From NCBI GenBank assembly GCA_964495555.1, contig CAZBWA010000003.1, forward strand, positions 1 through 64,000: DNA of 64,000 bases, read 5' to 3'. Source of the stretch: VGCC01 sp964495555 (GTDB taxonomy: Bacteria; Actinomycetota; Actinomycetes; S36-B12). The position numbers and the translations under genes were made by a program. Shown here piece after piece: positions 51,713 through 60,764 of the stretch (its first letter is position 1; every line of letters begins with the position of its first letter). Under the pieces are notes generated by a model. That model made no database searches. It was not told where the DNA came from and worked only from the letters and a program-made list of their open reading frames with translations.

Positions 51713-53023
51713 TCAGGTGATCGCGCTGAACGTGTGCGACGTGTCGAAGGGACCGATCACCGCGAGGGTCAGAGGTTGGCCCAGGAGGTGGCGAGCCACG
51801 TCGGCAACCTCGCCCGGGGTGACCGCCTCGACCCGACGGACGATCTCCCCGATACTCAGAATCTCCTCACCGACCAGCTCGGCTTTGCCGATGCGGTGCA
51901 TCCGGGCGCCGGTGTCCTCCTGGCCAAGGACCGCCGAACCCCTGACCTGCCCCTGCGCCCGTCGGACTTCCTCGGCCGTCAGACCCGTTGCCGCGACGGA
52001 CTCGAGCTCCGCGCGACACACGTCCAGAACGGTTTCGGCTTTGGCGGGAAGGCATCCCGCGTACACGCTGAACGTGCCCGCATCCGCGAACCCTTGTGCA
52101 TACGAGTAGACCGAGTAGGCAAGTCCGCGCTTCTCGCGTACTTCCTGAAAGAGACGGCTGCTCATGCCGCCGCCGAGGGCGGTGGCGAGGATCGACGTCG
52201 CGTACCGACGTGGGTCCGATCGGGGGAAGCCGGGGACGCCGAGCACCAGGTGTGCCTGTTCCGTGGGTCGCGACGCGATGCGCGTGCCTGCCGCGGCGGT
52301 GGCGTGTGGCTCGGTGATCTCCCTCTGATGCGGGCCACGATCCTCGGTGACAAGGTGATCGAGGCCCCGTCGCACGGCTGCCACGACCGTCTCGTGATCG
52401 AGGTTTCCCGCCGCGGCGACCACCAGGCGCTCTGCCCGGTAGTGCTCCGAGTAGAAGTCCGTGATGGACTCTCGCGATAGGCCGGTGATCGAGTCAACGG
52501 ATCCCAGGATGGGCCGTCCCAGGGGCTCGTCACCGAACATCGCCGAGGCGAATTCATCATGGACGATCTCTCCGGGATCATCGTCGTGCATCGCGATCTC
52601 TTCGAGGATCACCCCGCGCTCGGCCTCCACATCGTCGGAGGCAAGGAGCGCCGAAGACACCACATCGCAGACCACGTCGATGGCGAGCGGGAGATCCTGG
52701 TCCAGCACTCGCGCGTGGTAGCAGGTGTACTCCTTCGTCGTGAACGCGTTGAGGTCTCCGCCCACCGCCTCGATCTCGGCGGAGATCTCCATCGCGGTCC
52801 GACGTCGAGTCCCCTTGAAAAGGAGGTGCTCGAGAAAGTGCGCCGATCCCGTCGTCGCCTTGGACTCGTCACGTGACCCTGCACCGACCCAGATGCCGAA
52901 GGCAGCCGAGCGCACACCCGGGACCTTCTCGGTGATGACGCGCACGCCACCGGGCAGAAGCGTTCGACGCACCGTGCTGCCATCCGACTCTTCGAGCAGG
53001 GTGGCAGTCCGGGCGGGTGCCAT
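51713..53023 (-). CDS. M16-family zinc metallopeptidase
   Basis: This 436-residue peptidase of the processing-peptidase/pitrilysin family has the inverted zinc motif His62-Phe-Leu-Glu65-His66 in GSAHFLEHLLFKGT. The distal glutamate is in the EAERGVILEEIAMHDD region. A C-terminal inactive half is included. It follows pnp by 5 bp, the arrangement usual in actinobacteria and firmicutes. The substrate is unknown. Confidence 0.9.
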   Translation of the reverse strand: MAPARTATLLEESDGSTVRRTLLPGGVRVITEKVPGVRSAAFGIWVGAGSRDESKATTGSAHFLEHLLFKGTRRRTAMEISAEIEAVGGDLNAFTTKEYTCYHARVLDQDLPLAIDVVCDVVSSALLASDDVEAERGVILEEIAMHDDDPGEIVHDEFASAMFGDEPLGRPILGSVDSITGLSRESITDFYSEHYRAERLVVAAAGNLDHETVVAAVRRGLDHLVTEDRGPHQREITEPHATAAAGTRIASRPTEQAHLVLGVPGFPRSDPRRYATSILATALGGGMSSRLFQEVREKRGLAYSVYSYAQGFADAGTFSVYAGCLPAKAETVLDVCRAELESVAATGLTAEEVRRAQGQVRGSAVLGQEDTGARMHRIGKAELVGEEILSIGEIVRRVEAVTPGEVADVARHLLGQPLTLAVIGPFDTSHTFSAIT

Positions 53024-53028
53024 GCGGC

Positions 53029-55218
53029 TCAGCCCTCGGAGTCGGACGTGACGGGAACGAGCGATAGCTTCCCGCGCGAGTCGATCTCCTTGATCTCGAC
53101 CTGGACCTTGTCACCGACCTTGAGCACCTCTTCGACGCTCTCGATGCGTGGCTTGCCAGCCATCTTCTTGACCTCGGAGATGTGGAGCAGACCGTCACGA
53201 CCAGGAACCAGGGAGACGAATGCCCCGAAGGTCGTCGTCTTGACGACCGTGCCCAGGTAACGCTCCCCCACCTCCGGCATCGTCGGATTGGCGATCTGAT
53301 TGATCGCCGTGCGAGCTGCCTCAGCGGAGGAGCCGTCTGTCGCGCCGATGTAGATCGTCCCGTCGTCCTCGATGGTGATGTCGGCGCCGGTGTCCTCTTG
53401 GATCTGGTTGATGATCTTGCCCTTCGGGCCGATGACCTCACCGATCTTGTCCACCGGGATCTTGATGCTGATGACCCGCGGAGCGGTCTCCGCCATCTCG
53501 TCGGGAGCGTCGATGGCCTCGGCCATGACGTCCAGGATCGTCATGCGGGCGTCCCGAGCTTGGGTCAGGGCCCGAGCCAGGACGTCTGCGGGGATGCCGT
53601 CCAACTTGGTGTCGAGCTGGAGCGCCGTCACGAAGGACCGCGTACCGGCCACCTTGAAGTCCATATCCCCGTATGCATCCTCGGCGCCGAGGATGTCGGT
53701 GAGGGCCACGTATTCCGTACGCCCATCGACCTCCCCGGAGATGAGGCCCATGGCGATACCCGCCACAGGTGCCCGCAACGGCACGCCGGCATTCAGCAGC
53801 GACATGGTGGATGCGCACACGGAGCCCATGGACGTCGAGCCGTTGGAGCCGAGCGCCTCCGAGACCTGTCGAATCGCATAGGGGAACTCTTCACGTGAGG
53901 GAAGCACCGGGATGAGCGCGCGCTCGGCCAGTGCCCCATGTCCGATCTCGCGGCGCTTGGGCGATCCCACGCGGCCCGTCTCCCCGGTCGAGTACGGCGG
54001 GAAGTTGTAGTTATGCATGTAGCGCTTCCGGTTGTCCGGATTCAGCGTGTCCAGCATCTGCTCCATCTTGAGCATGTTCAGCGTGGTCACACCCAGGATC
54101 TGGGTCTCTCCGCGCTCGAATAGCGCCGATCCGTGCACGCGCGGCAGGACGTCGACCTCCGCGGTCAGCGTCCGGATGTCCGTGAGTCCTCGACCGTCGA
54201 TACGGACCTTGTCCCTCAGTACCCGCTCCCGCACGACCTTCTTCGTGACCGAGCGCAGTGCCGAGGACAACTCCTTCTCACGACCCTCGAAGCTCGGGGC
54301 CAGTTCGGCCACGACCACGGTCTTGATGTCGTCGAGGCGCGCCTCGCGCTCCGCCTTGCCGGGGATCTGCATCGCCTCACGCAGGTCGGCGATTGCGAGC
54401 CTTTCGACCGCGTCGTAGGCATCGGCCTCGTAGTCGAGGAAGACCGGGTAGTCCACGGGCGCCTTGGCAGCGGCCTTGGCCAACTCCTGCTGCGCGACGC
54501 ACAGGGCGCGGATCGCAGGCTTAGCGGCCTCGAGACCCGCGGCGACGACCTCCTCCGTCGGTGCGGTGGCACCGCTGGCCACCAACTCCACGGTGCGATC
54601 GGTCGCCTCGGCCTCGACCATCATGATGGCGACGTCGTCACCCGCGATGCGGCCTGCGACGACCATGTCGAAGACAGCGTCGTGCAACTGCTCATGGGTC
54701 GGGAACGACACCCACTGATCGTGGATCAGCGCGACGCGCACGGCGCCGACAGGACCGCTGTAGGGAAGGCCCGCCAGCTGGGTCGAAGCCGAGGCCGCGT
54801 TGATGGCCACGACGTCGTAGAGATCATTGGGATTGAGCGAGAGCACCGTCACCACGACCTGCACCTCGTTGCGCAGTCCGTTGACGAAACTCGGGCGCAG
54901 GGGCCGGTCGATCAGACGACAGGTGAGGATCGCGTCCTCCGTCGGCCGACCCTCACGACGGAAGAACGATCCGGGGATGCGTCCGATCGAGTACATGCGC
55001 TCCTCGACGTCCACCGTGAGCGGGAAGAAGTCGAAATGCTCCTTCGGCTGCTTCGATGCGGTGGTCGCACTCAGCAGCACGGTGTCGTCATCGAGATACG
55101 CGATCACGGAACCAGCGGCCTGGCGCGCGATGCGTCCCGTCTCGAAACGGATAGTGCGGATGCCGAATGCACCGTTGTCAATGACGGCCTCAGCCGTCGA
55201 AACATGGAAACCGTCCAT
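53029..55218 (-). CDS. pnp: Polyribonucleotide nucleotidyltransferase
   Basis: This 729-residue phosphorolytic 3'-5' exoribonuclease has two RNase PH domains. The second is active, with SNGSTSMGSVCAS and GAEDAYGDMDFKVAGT. KH (VDKIGEVIGPKGKIINQIQ) and S1 (VGERYLGTVVKTTTFGAFV) domains follow. It degrades mRNA and in some actinobacteria also makes poly(A) tails. GGAGAG lies shortly before the ATG at 55218. Three hairpins in the leader after rpsO suggest post-transcriptional control. Confidence 0.96.
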   Translation of the reverse strand: MDGFHVSTAEAVIDNGAFGIRTIRFETGRIARQAAGSVIAYLDDDTVLLSATTASKQPKEHFDFFPLTVDVEERMYSIGRIPGSFFRREGRPTEDAILTCRLIDRPLRPSFVNGLRNEVQVVVTVLSLNPNDLYDVVAINAASASTQLAGLPYSGPVGAVRVALIHDQWVSFPTHEQLHDAVFDMVVAGRIAGDDVAIMMVEAEATDRTVELVASGATAPTEEVVAAGLEAAKPAIRALCVAQQELAKAAAKAPVDYPVFLDYEADAYDAVERLAIADLREAMQIPGKAEREARLDDIKTVVVAELAPSFEGREKELSSALRSVTKKVVRERVLRDKVRIDGRGLTDIRTLTAEVDVLPRVHGSALFERGETQILGVTTLNMLKMEQMLDTLNPDNRKRYMHNYNFPPYSTGETGRVGSPKRREIGHGALAERALIPVLPSREEFPYAIRQVSEALGSNGSTSMGSVCASTMSLLNAGVPLRAPVAGIAMGLISGEVDGRTEYVALTDILGAEDAYGDMDFKVAGTRSFVTALQLDTKLDGIPADVLARALTQARDARMTILDVMAEAIDAPDEMAETAPRVISIKIPVDKIGEVIGPKGKIINQIQEDTGADITIEDDGTIYIGATDGSSAEAARTAINQIANPTMPEVGERYLGTVVKTTTFGAFVSLVPGRDGLLHISEVKKMAGKPRIESVEEVLKVGDKVQVEIKEIDSRGKLSLVPVTSDSEG

Positions 55219-55271
55219 GGTCTCTCCTTCTCTGTTGGGGGCACGTTGCCCTCGGCACAGAGGAGTCGGGC

Positions 55272-55347
55272 GGTCTTCGATCGAGACCAACGGGCACCGA
55301 GCCCGGCAGTCACTACCGAGGACCGACGTACTCCCGTACGTGCCTCG
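55272..55347 (-). ncRNA. Structured pnp leader (possible Actino-pnp element)
   Basis: Three consecutive stem-loops lie in the rpsO-pnp gap. On the RNA strand the first (55317-55347) has a 6-bp stem with a GGGA loop (55326-55341) and an outer CGAGG/CCTCG pairing. The second (55291-55305) and third (55272-55288) have 5-bp stems. None has a T-run. Actinobacterial pnp leaders carry a described structured RNA of uncertain role (Actino-pnp), and RNase III cleavage in this gap controls pnp in other bacteria. Confidence 0.5.
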
Positions 55348-55372
55348 TTCGACTATGCAGTTGTGATGGGTG

Positions 55373-55642
55373 TCAGCGGCGGATGCCCAGGCGCTCGATC
55401 AGCGTTCGGTAGCGATCGATGTCGACGCTCGAGAGGTATCCGAGGAGCCGGCGGCGCTGACCCACGAGGATCAAAAGGCCACGCCGACTGTGGTGGTCGT
55501 GCTTGTGGGTCTTGAGGTGCTCGGTCAGGTCCTGGATGCGCCGCGTGAGCAGTGCGATCTGAACCTCCGGGGATCCGGTGTCGCCTGGCTTGGTGCCGTA
55601 CTCGGCGATGATGGCGGACTTCGTTGCAGTATCGAGTGACAT
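55373..55642 (-). CDS. rpsO: 30S ribosomal protein S15
   Basis: This 89-residue ribosomal protein binds the central domain of 16S rRNA. The S15 signature is LKTHKHDHHSRRGLLILVGQRRRLL. The ATG at 55642 is preceded by GGAAG. pnp follows after 154 bp. The 120 bp upstream, before ribF, hold its promoter region, in which I cannot pick a confident hexamer pair. Confidence 0.97.
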   Translation of the reverse strand: MSLDTATKSAIIAEYGTKPGDTGSPEVQIALLTRRIQDLTEHLKTHKHDHHSRRGLLILVGQRRRLLGYLSSVDIDRYRTLIERLGIRR

Positions 55643-55762
55643 GTTCTTCCTCTCGGGCGCGTGCGGTGGGCACTGCGGAGTAGTCCGCGGATGACACGAG
55701 TCGCGAAGCGCCCGCCTCACGACCGTCGGCCCTGAGGCTACCAGGGGTGCGCGGACGCTCTC

Positions 55763-56665
55763 CTACCGGCCGCTCTGTAACGAAGCCCGGGCGTCGGCGA
55801 CGTCGCGCCCCATCTGCGCCAGGTAGTCCTCCAACGACGGGAAGACAGCCTGATCGCGGAGTCGCCGGGTGAAGTCGAGCCGGACCCTCGATCCATACAG
55901 GTCCAGGTCATCGCGATCCAGGACGTACGCCTCGACGCGCATGTCCCCGCCGCCGAAATGCGGATTGTCGCCGATCGAGATGGCAGCAGGGAGAGCTTCC
56001 GATCCGACGATGAGATGTCCGGCGTAGATGCCGGAACCGGGGATGGCCCGGCCCGCGTCGGGGCTCACGTTCGCCGTCGGATACCCCAATCCCCGCCCTC
56101 GTTGGTCCCCGTGGACCACAACACCCTCCATCTCGGGAGCGCGACCGAGGATCTCCCGTGCGGCGGATATGTCGCCGCTGAGCAGTGCCGCGCGGGCCCG
56201 TGTCGACGACCACGCGGATCCGTTGTGGGCCAAGGGGACGGCGATTCCGTCGAATCCCAGGTGCGCGCCGATATCGGCGAGGAACGCAACATCCCCACGG
56301 GCGTCGTGACCAAAGCGGAAGTTCTCGCCTACGACGACTGCGCTGGCACGGTGACGCTGGGCGAAGTACTCCCGGGCGAAGCCCTCCGGGGACATGAGTG
56401 ACGTCGGCTCGTCGAAGCAGATGACATCGACAACGTCAGCACCCTGATCATGCAGACACGCAGTCCGGCGCGCGATCGACAAGAGCAAGGGCGGGACCGA
56501 ATCGGGACGGAGGATGGTGGCCGGATGGGGATCGAAGGTCAGTGCGACGAGTGGTTCACTCCGTTCATTCGCAACACTACGCGCTCTCGCGAGGAGGGCC
56601 TGATGGCCACGATGCACTCCGTCGAATACTCCGATCGTGACGACGCATCGGTCCGCCGTTGCCAT
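55763..56665 (-). CDS. ribF: Bifunctional riboflavin kinase/FAD synthetase
   Basis: This 300-residue enzyme makes FMN and FAD from riboflavin. The N-terminal adenylyltransferase domain has GVFDGVHRGHQALL and the C-terminal flavokinase domain has GLGYPTANV. TAGGCT lies six bases before the ATG and falls within the last codons of truB. This gives ribF its own promoter although it follows truB by 9 bp. Confidence 0.94.
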   Translation of the reverse strand: MATADRCVVTIGVFDGVHRGHQALLARARSVANERSEPLVALTFDPHPATILRPDSVPPLLLSIARRTACLHDQGADVVDVICFDEPTSLMSPEGFAREYFAQRHRASAVVVGENFRFGHDARGDVAFLADIGAHLGFDGIAVPLAHNGSAWSSTRARAALLSGDISAAREILGRAPEMEGVVVHGDQRGRGLGYPTANVSPDAGRAIPGSGIYAGHLIVGSEALPAAISIGDNPHFGGGDMRVEAYVLDRDDLDLYGSRVRLDFTRRLRDQAVFPSLEDYLAQMGRDVADARASLQSGR

Positions 56666-56671
56666 AGACGG

Positions 56672-56677
56672 AGCCTA
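56672..56677 (-). promoter_or_regulatory. Leaderless -10 element of ribF
   Basis: TAGGCT is six bases before the ATG at 56665 and overlaps the stop codon of truB. Confidence 0.5.
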
Positions 56678-57553
56678 CGCAAGGACGCAGTCGTAGCGAA
56701 CGTTCCCCGAGTCGGCGCTTCCGATCGCGACAACCTCGTCGTCACCGGACAGGAAGGCATGCGTGTCCTCGGAGTCACAGGGCCATGGCACCGGCTGTCC
56801 ATGTCGCATCGCCTTCACCTGCGATGCATCGAGGCGGTGGACGGGAAGGATGCGCTCGACGGCAGCTGCCATCGGCGTCACGTCGTCGGGCGTCACGTCC
56901 TCGAGGGATCGCGCCTCATCCACCGTGAATCCCCGCACTGAGGTGCGGCGCAGCGAGAGCAGGTGCCCTCCAACGCCGAGGCTCTCGCCGAGATCGCGTG
57001 CCAGCGCACGGACGTAGGTGCCCGAGGAACAGCAGACGTCGACGTCCAGGTCGATGGAGTGGGCATCCCGGCGCACCAACTCCCACCGCAGATCGGCGAT
57101 CGTCACCTCGCGTGGGGGCAACTCGAGGACTTCTCCGTCACGCACGCGCGCGTGCGCCCGTTTCCCGTCCACCTTGATCGCCGAGACGCTGCTCGGCCGC
57201 TGGGAGATGGTTCCACGGAACGTGTCGATCGCAGCCCCGAGCCGCGCGTCATCCACCCGCGCGACATCCTCGACGGACGCTGTGGCCAGCACCTCGCCGT
57301 CGGCGTCGTCCGTGGTCGTGGTCGATCCGAGTCGGACGACCGCGCGGTAACACTTGTCGCCTGCCGAGACCCACCGTAGGAGTCGCGTCGCCCGACCCAC
57401 CGCCACGATGAGCACGCCCGTAGCTTGGGGGTCGAGGGTGCCTCCGTGGCCGACGCGGCGGGTTCCGAGGACACGCCGCAGCCTGGCCACCACGTCGTGG
57501 GAGGTGATGCCCGGTGGCTTGTCGATCACGACGAAGCCGTCACGACCCACCAC
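56675..57553 (-). CDS. truB: tRNA pseudouridine-55 synthase
   Basis: This 292-residue enzyme makes the T-loop pseudouridine of tRNAs. The catalytic aspartate is Asp41 in GHGGTLDPQATGVL. The KCYRAVVRLG and RPSSVSAIKVDGKRAH motifs follow. It starts with GTG (two in tandem) 2 bp after rbfA and belongs to the infB-rbfA-truB unit. Confidence 0.95.
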   Translation of the reverse strand: MVGRDGFVVIDKPPGITSHDVVARLRRVLGTRRVGHGGTLDPQATGVLIVAVGRATRLLRWVSAGDKCYRAVVRLGSTTTTDDADGEVLATASVEDVARVDDARLGAAIDTFRGTISQRPSSVSAIKVDGKRAHARVRDGEVLELPPREVTIADLRWELVRRDAHSIDLDVDVCCSSGTYVRALARDLGESLGVGGHLLSLRRTSVRGFTVDEARSLEDVTPDDVTPMAAAVERILPVHRLDASQVKAMRHGQPVPWPCDSEDTHAFLSGDDEVVAIGSADSGNVRYDCVLA

Positions 57554-57555
57554 CG

Positions 57556-57981
57556 TTACTCAGCAGGGTGGCGATAGGGATCGGCGTCCCCGGCATAACG
57601 GGCCTGGGCGGCTCGCTCGTGGACGGCAGCATCCGCCGCGGCCGCCTGCGCGAGAAGGTCCTCAACATGACGGGCGTTCTCCGGGACTGCATCCGGGATG
57701 AAGGCGAGGGTCGGCGTGAACTTGATGCCGGTCTGGCGACCCACCTCCGACCGAAGGAGCCCTGTCGCCGAGAGGAGCGCGGCATGGGTGTCCGCTTGCT
57801 CCTCGGGCGTACCGAGAACCGTGTAGAACACCGAGGCCTCGCGCAGATCCGGCGTCACACGGACATCCGTGATCGTGATGAAGCCCAGACGCGGATCCTT
57901 GACCCTCGTCTCGAGCATGCCGGCAACAATCTCCCGGATACGGTCGGCAAGCTTGCGCTGACGAGCTTCACTCGCGGTCAT
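57556..57981 (-). CDS. rbfA: 30S ribosome-binding factor A
   Basis: This 141-residue KH-fold protein helps 16S rRNA maturation and cold adaptation. The family core is VKDPRLGFITITDVRVTPDL and FYTVLGTPEEQADT. The C-terminus is Ala-rich. Its ATG overlaps the infB stop (ATGA), and truB follows. Confidence 0.94.
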   Translation of the reverse strand: MTASEARQRKLADRIREIVAGMLETRVKDPRLGFITITDVRVTPDLREASVFYTVLGTPEEQADTHAALLSATGLLRSEVGRQTGIKFTPTLAFIPDAVPENARHVEDLLAQAAAADAAVHERAAQARYAGDADPYRHPAE

Positions 57982-60647
57982 GGCTTACGCGGCTTCTCGC
58001 GCATCTCGAAGGTCTCGATCTGATCCTCGACCTTGAGATCCTGGTAGGAGCCGAGGTTGATACCGCACTCGAACCCTTCCTTGACCTCGGTGACGTCGTC
58101 CTTGAATCGGCGTAGCGTCGCGATCGACACGTTGTCCGCCACAACGGCTCCGTCGCGGATGACTCGGGCCTTGGCGTTGCGCCGCACCTCACCGGACTGG
58201 ACGACGCATCCTGCGATCGTGCCGAACTTGGAGGACTTGAATACTTCGCGGACCTCCGCGATGCCGAGTTGCACTTCCTCGAACTCCGGCTTCAGCATGC
58301 CCTTGAGCGCCGCCTCGATCTCATCGATGGCCTGGTAGATGACGCTGTAGTAGCGGACGTCCACGCCTTCACGCGCCGCGAACTCAGCAACCTTGCCCTC
58401 GGGCCGCACGTTGAAGCCGATGATGACGGCCTTGGATGCGCTGGCGAGCGTGACGTCGTTCTTGGTGATGGCACCGACTCCGCGATGGATGACGCGAAGG
58501 GACACCTCTGCACCGACATCGATCTTTGTGAGTGCATCCTCGAGAGCCTCGACGGATCCGGACACGTCACCCTTGAGGATCAGCGTCAACTCCGCCACTT
58601 CGCCCTTCTCCAGGGACTCGAGGAAGTCCTCCAGGGAACGCTTTACGCGATTCTTGGCCAGAAGCGCGTTGCGCTCCCGTGCCTGACGGGTCTGCGCAAT
58701 GTGGCGCGCGGTTCGATCCTCGGGAACGACGAGGAAGGAGTCTCCGGCACCGGGAACCGACGTGAGACCGAGGACCTGGACAGGTGTCGACGGACCGGCC
58801 TCATCGACCGGATTGCCTGCGTCATCCAGCATGGCGCGCACGCGTCCGAACGCATCGCCGGCCACGATCGAGTCGCCCGGGCGCAGGGTTCCGCGCTGGA
58901 CCAGGACTGTCGCCACCGGACCGCGCCCGCGATCCAGGTGCGCCTCGATCGCAACACCCTGGGCGTCCTGGTGGGGATTCGCCCGGAGGTCGAGCGCAGC
59001 ATCGGCGGTGAGCAGGACCGCCTCGAGAAGTTCTTCGATCCCGTTCCCGTTCAGTGCAGACACGTTGACGAACATGGTGTCCCCGCCGAAGTCCTCGGCG
59101 ACGAGCCCGTACTCGGTCAATTGGGAACGCACCTTGAGCGGGTCCGCACCCTCCTTGTCGACCTTGTTCACGGCGACGACGATCGGAACCTCCGCGGCCT
59201 GCGCGTGGTTTAGCGCCTCGATCGTCTGCGGCTTCACACCATCGTCTGCCGCGACGACCAGCACCGCGATGTCCGTGACCTGGGCACCTCGAGCGCGCAT
59301 CGCGGTGAACGCCTCGTGGCCCGGCGTATCGATGAAGGTGAGGTAGCGCTCACCGTCGGCCGAATGCGCAACCGCCTGGTAGGCGCCGATGTGCTGGGTG
59401 ATGCCTCCGGCCTCCCCGCTCGCCACGTTCGTCTTGCGGATGGCGTCCAACAGGCGCGTCTTGCCGTGGTCGACGTGACCCATGACCGTGACGACTGGTG
59501 AGCGCGGCTCGAGATCCTCCGACTCACCCTCGTCCTCCCCGAACTCGAGATCGAAGGACTCCAGGAGCTCGCGGTCCTCGTCTTCGGGGGACACCACCTG
59601 GACGTCATAGTTCAACTCGGTTCCCAGGAGGACCAACGTCTCGTCGTCGATGGACTGGGTGGCGGTGACCATCTCGCCAAGCTGGATCAGGACCTTCACG
59701 AGATCCGCGGGCGAGACGTCGATCTTCTCGGCGAAGTCCGTCAAGGAAGCGCCGCGGGGCAGGCGAACGACGTCGCCGTTGCCCCGGGGGATGCGGACGC
59801 CGGCGAGGCTTGGCGCCTCCATGTTGTCGAACTCTTGGCGCTTGGCGCGCTTGGACTTGCGCCCCCGTGAGGGACGCCCGCCGGGCTTGCCGAACGCCCC
59901 CGCAGTCGTACCGCGACCACCACCGCGCCCGAAGCCGCCACGACCGCCGGGGGCACCGGGACCTTGGGGAGCACCGCCGACCGGCATGCCGGGTGCGCCG
60001 GAGCCGAAGCCACCGCGTTGTCCACCGGGACCGCGGGAGGGGAACCCAGGGCCCCGCCCGGCGGGTGCACCGCCGGGCCTGCCCGGGCCGCGCCCGGGTG
60101 CACCGGGCCGGGCCGGGCGGGTCGGCATCATCCCCGGATTCGGGCGGGGAGCCCCCGGGACGGGTGCGGGGCGCGGCATGGTGCCCCCGCCCGAGGAGAA
60201 CGGATTGTTGCCCGGGCGCGGGCCGGGACGGCCCATACCTGCACCGCCGCCGGAGGAGAAGGGGTTGTTGCCTGGGCGCGGACCCGCGGGGCGGGGACCA
60301 CCGGGAGCGGGTCGCGGGCCAGCCGCAGGTGCAGGTGCGGTCGGGGCACTAGGCGGCGGAGTAGATGCCGCGGGCGGGGCGGGCGCAGCCGCTGGCGGAG
60401 CGACCGGCTCGGATACCGAGGGCGCCTCCGGGGCCTTCGCAGCGGGGGCTTTCTTCGCGGGGGCCTTCTTCGCGGGGGCCTTGCCGGGCGCAGCCGGCAT
60501 GGCCTCCTTCAGACGACGGGCAACAGGCGCCTCAATCGTGGAGGAGGCGGAGCGGACGAATTCGCCCAACTCCTGCAATTTGGCAAGGACATCCTTGCTC
60601 TCGACCCCGAGCTCCTTTGCGAGCTCGTAGACCCGAACCTTCGACAC
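57978..60647 (-). CDS. infB: Translation initiation factor IF-2
   Basis: This 889-residue GTPase places initiator tRNA on the 30S subunit. An N-terminal IF2_N domain (KVRVYELAKELGVESKDVLA) is followed by a long Pro/Gly/Ala/Arg-rich linker (about residues 55-275). That linker contains two copies of GPRPGNNPFSSGGG. The GTPase domain has G1 GHVDHGKT near residue 395, G3 DTPGHE and G4 NKVD, and domains II-IV follow. The GTG at 60647 has GGAG four bases upstream; a strong hairpin precedes it. rbfA overlaps its end. Confidence 0.97.
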   Translation of the reverse strand: MSKVRVYELAKELGVESKDVLAKLQELGEFVRSASSTIEAPVARRLKEAMPAAPGKAPAKKAPAKKAPAAKAPEAPSVSEPVAPPAAAPAPPAASTPPPSAPTAPAPAAGPRPAPGGPRPAGPRPGNNPFSSGGGAGMGRPGPRPGNNPFSSGGGTMPRPAPVPGAPRPNPGMMPTRPARPGAPGRGPGRPGGAPAGRGPGFPSRGPGGQRGGFGSGAPGMPVGGAPQGPGAPGGRGGFGRGGGRGTTAGAFGKPGGRPSRGRKSKRAKRQEFDNMEAPSLAGVRIPRGNGDVVRLPRGASLTDFAEKIDVSPADLVKVLIQLGEMVTATQSIDDETLVLLGTELNYDVQVVSPEDEDRELLESFDLEFGEDEGESEDLEPRSPVVTVMGHVDHGKTRLLDAIRKTNVASGEAGGITQHIGAYQAVAHSADGERYLTFIDTPGHEAFTAMRARGAQVTDIAVLVVAADDGVKPQTIEALNHAQAAEVPIVVAVNKVDKEGADPLKVRSQLTEYGLVAEDFGGDTMFVNVSALNGNGIEELLEAVLLTADAALDLRANPHQDAQGVAIEAHLDRGRGPVATVLVQRGTLRPGDSIVAGDAFGRVRAMLDDAGNPVDEAGPSTPVQVLGLTSVPGAGDSFLVVPEDRTARHIAQTRQARERNALLAKNRVKRSLEDFLESLEKGEVAELTLILKGDVSGSVEALEDALTKIDVGAEVSLRVIHRGVGAITKNDVTLASASKAVIIGFNVRPEGKVAEFAAREGVDVRYYSVIYQAIDEIEAALKGMLKPEFEEVQLGIAEVREVFKSSKFGTIAGCVVQSGEVRRNAKARVIRDGAVVADNVSIATLRRFKDDVTEVKEGFECGINLGSYQDLKVEDQIETFEMREKPRKP

Positions 60648-60661
60648 GACTCTCCTGTCTT

Positions 60662-60685
60662 GGTCCGGGTTAGGCACCCCGGACC
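60662..60685 (-). other. Stable hairpin in the infB leader
   Basis: GGTCCGGG and CCCGGACC form a perfect 8-bp stem with an 8-nt loop, ending 14 bases before the infB GTG. No T-run follows. It may be a processing or translational-control structure between ylxR and infB. Confidence 0.5.
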
Positions 60686-60764
60686 GTCAGTGGATGCGCT
60701 GCACTTTCATGCTGGCGCACTCATGGGGTGTTCATCTCCTACGTCTCCCTGGTGGAAGCACTTG

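Noticed and set aside
59840..60480. Pro/Gly-rich coding repeats as evidence of a separate secreted or collagen-like gene
   Set aside because: They are in frame with the IF2 N-terminal and GTPase domains and match the linker typical of actinobacterial IF2.
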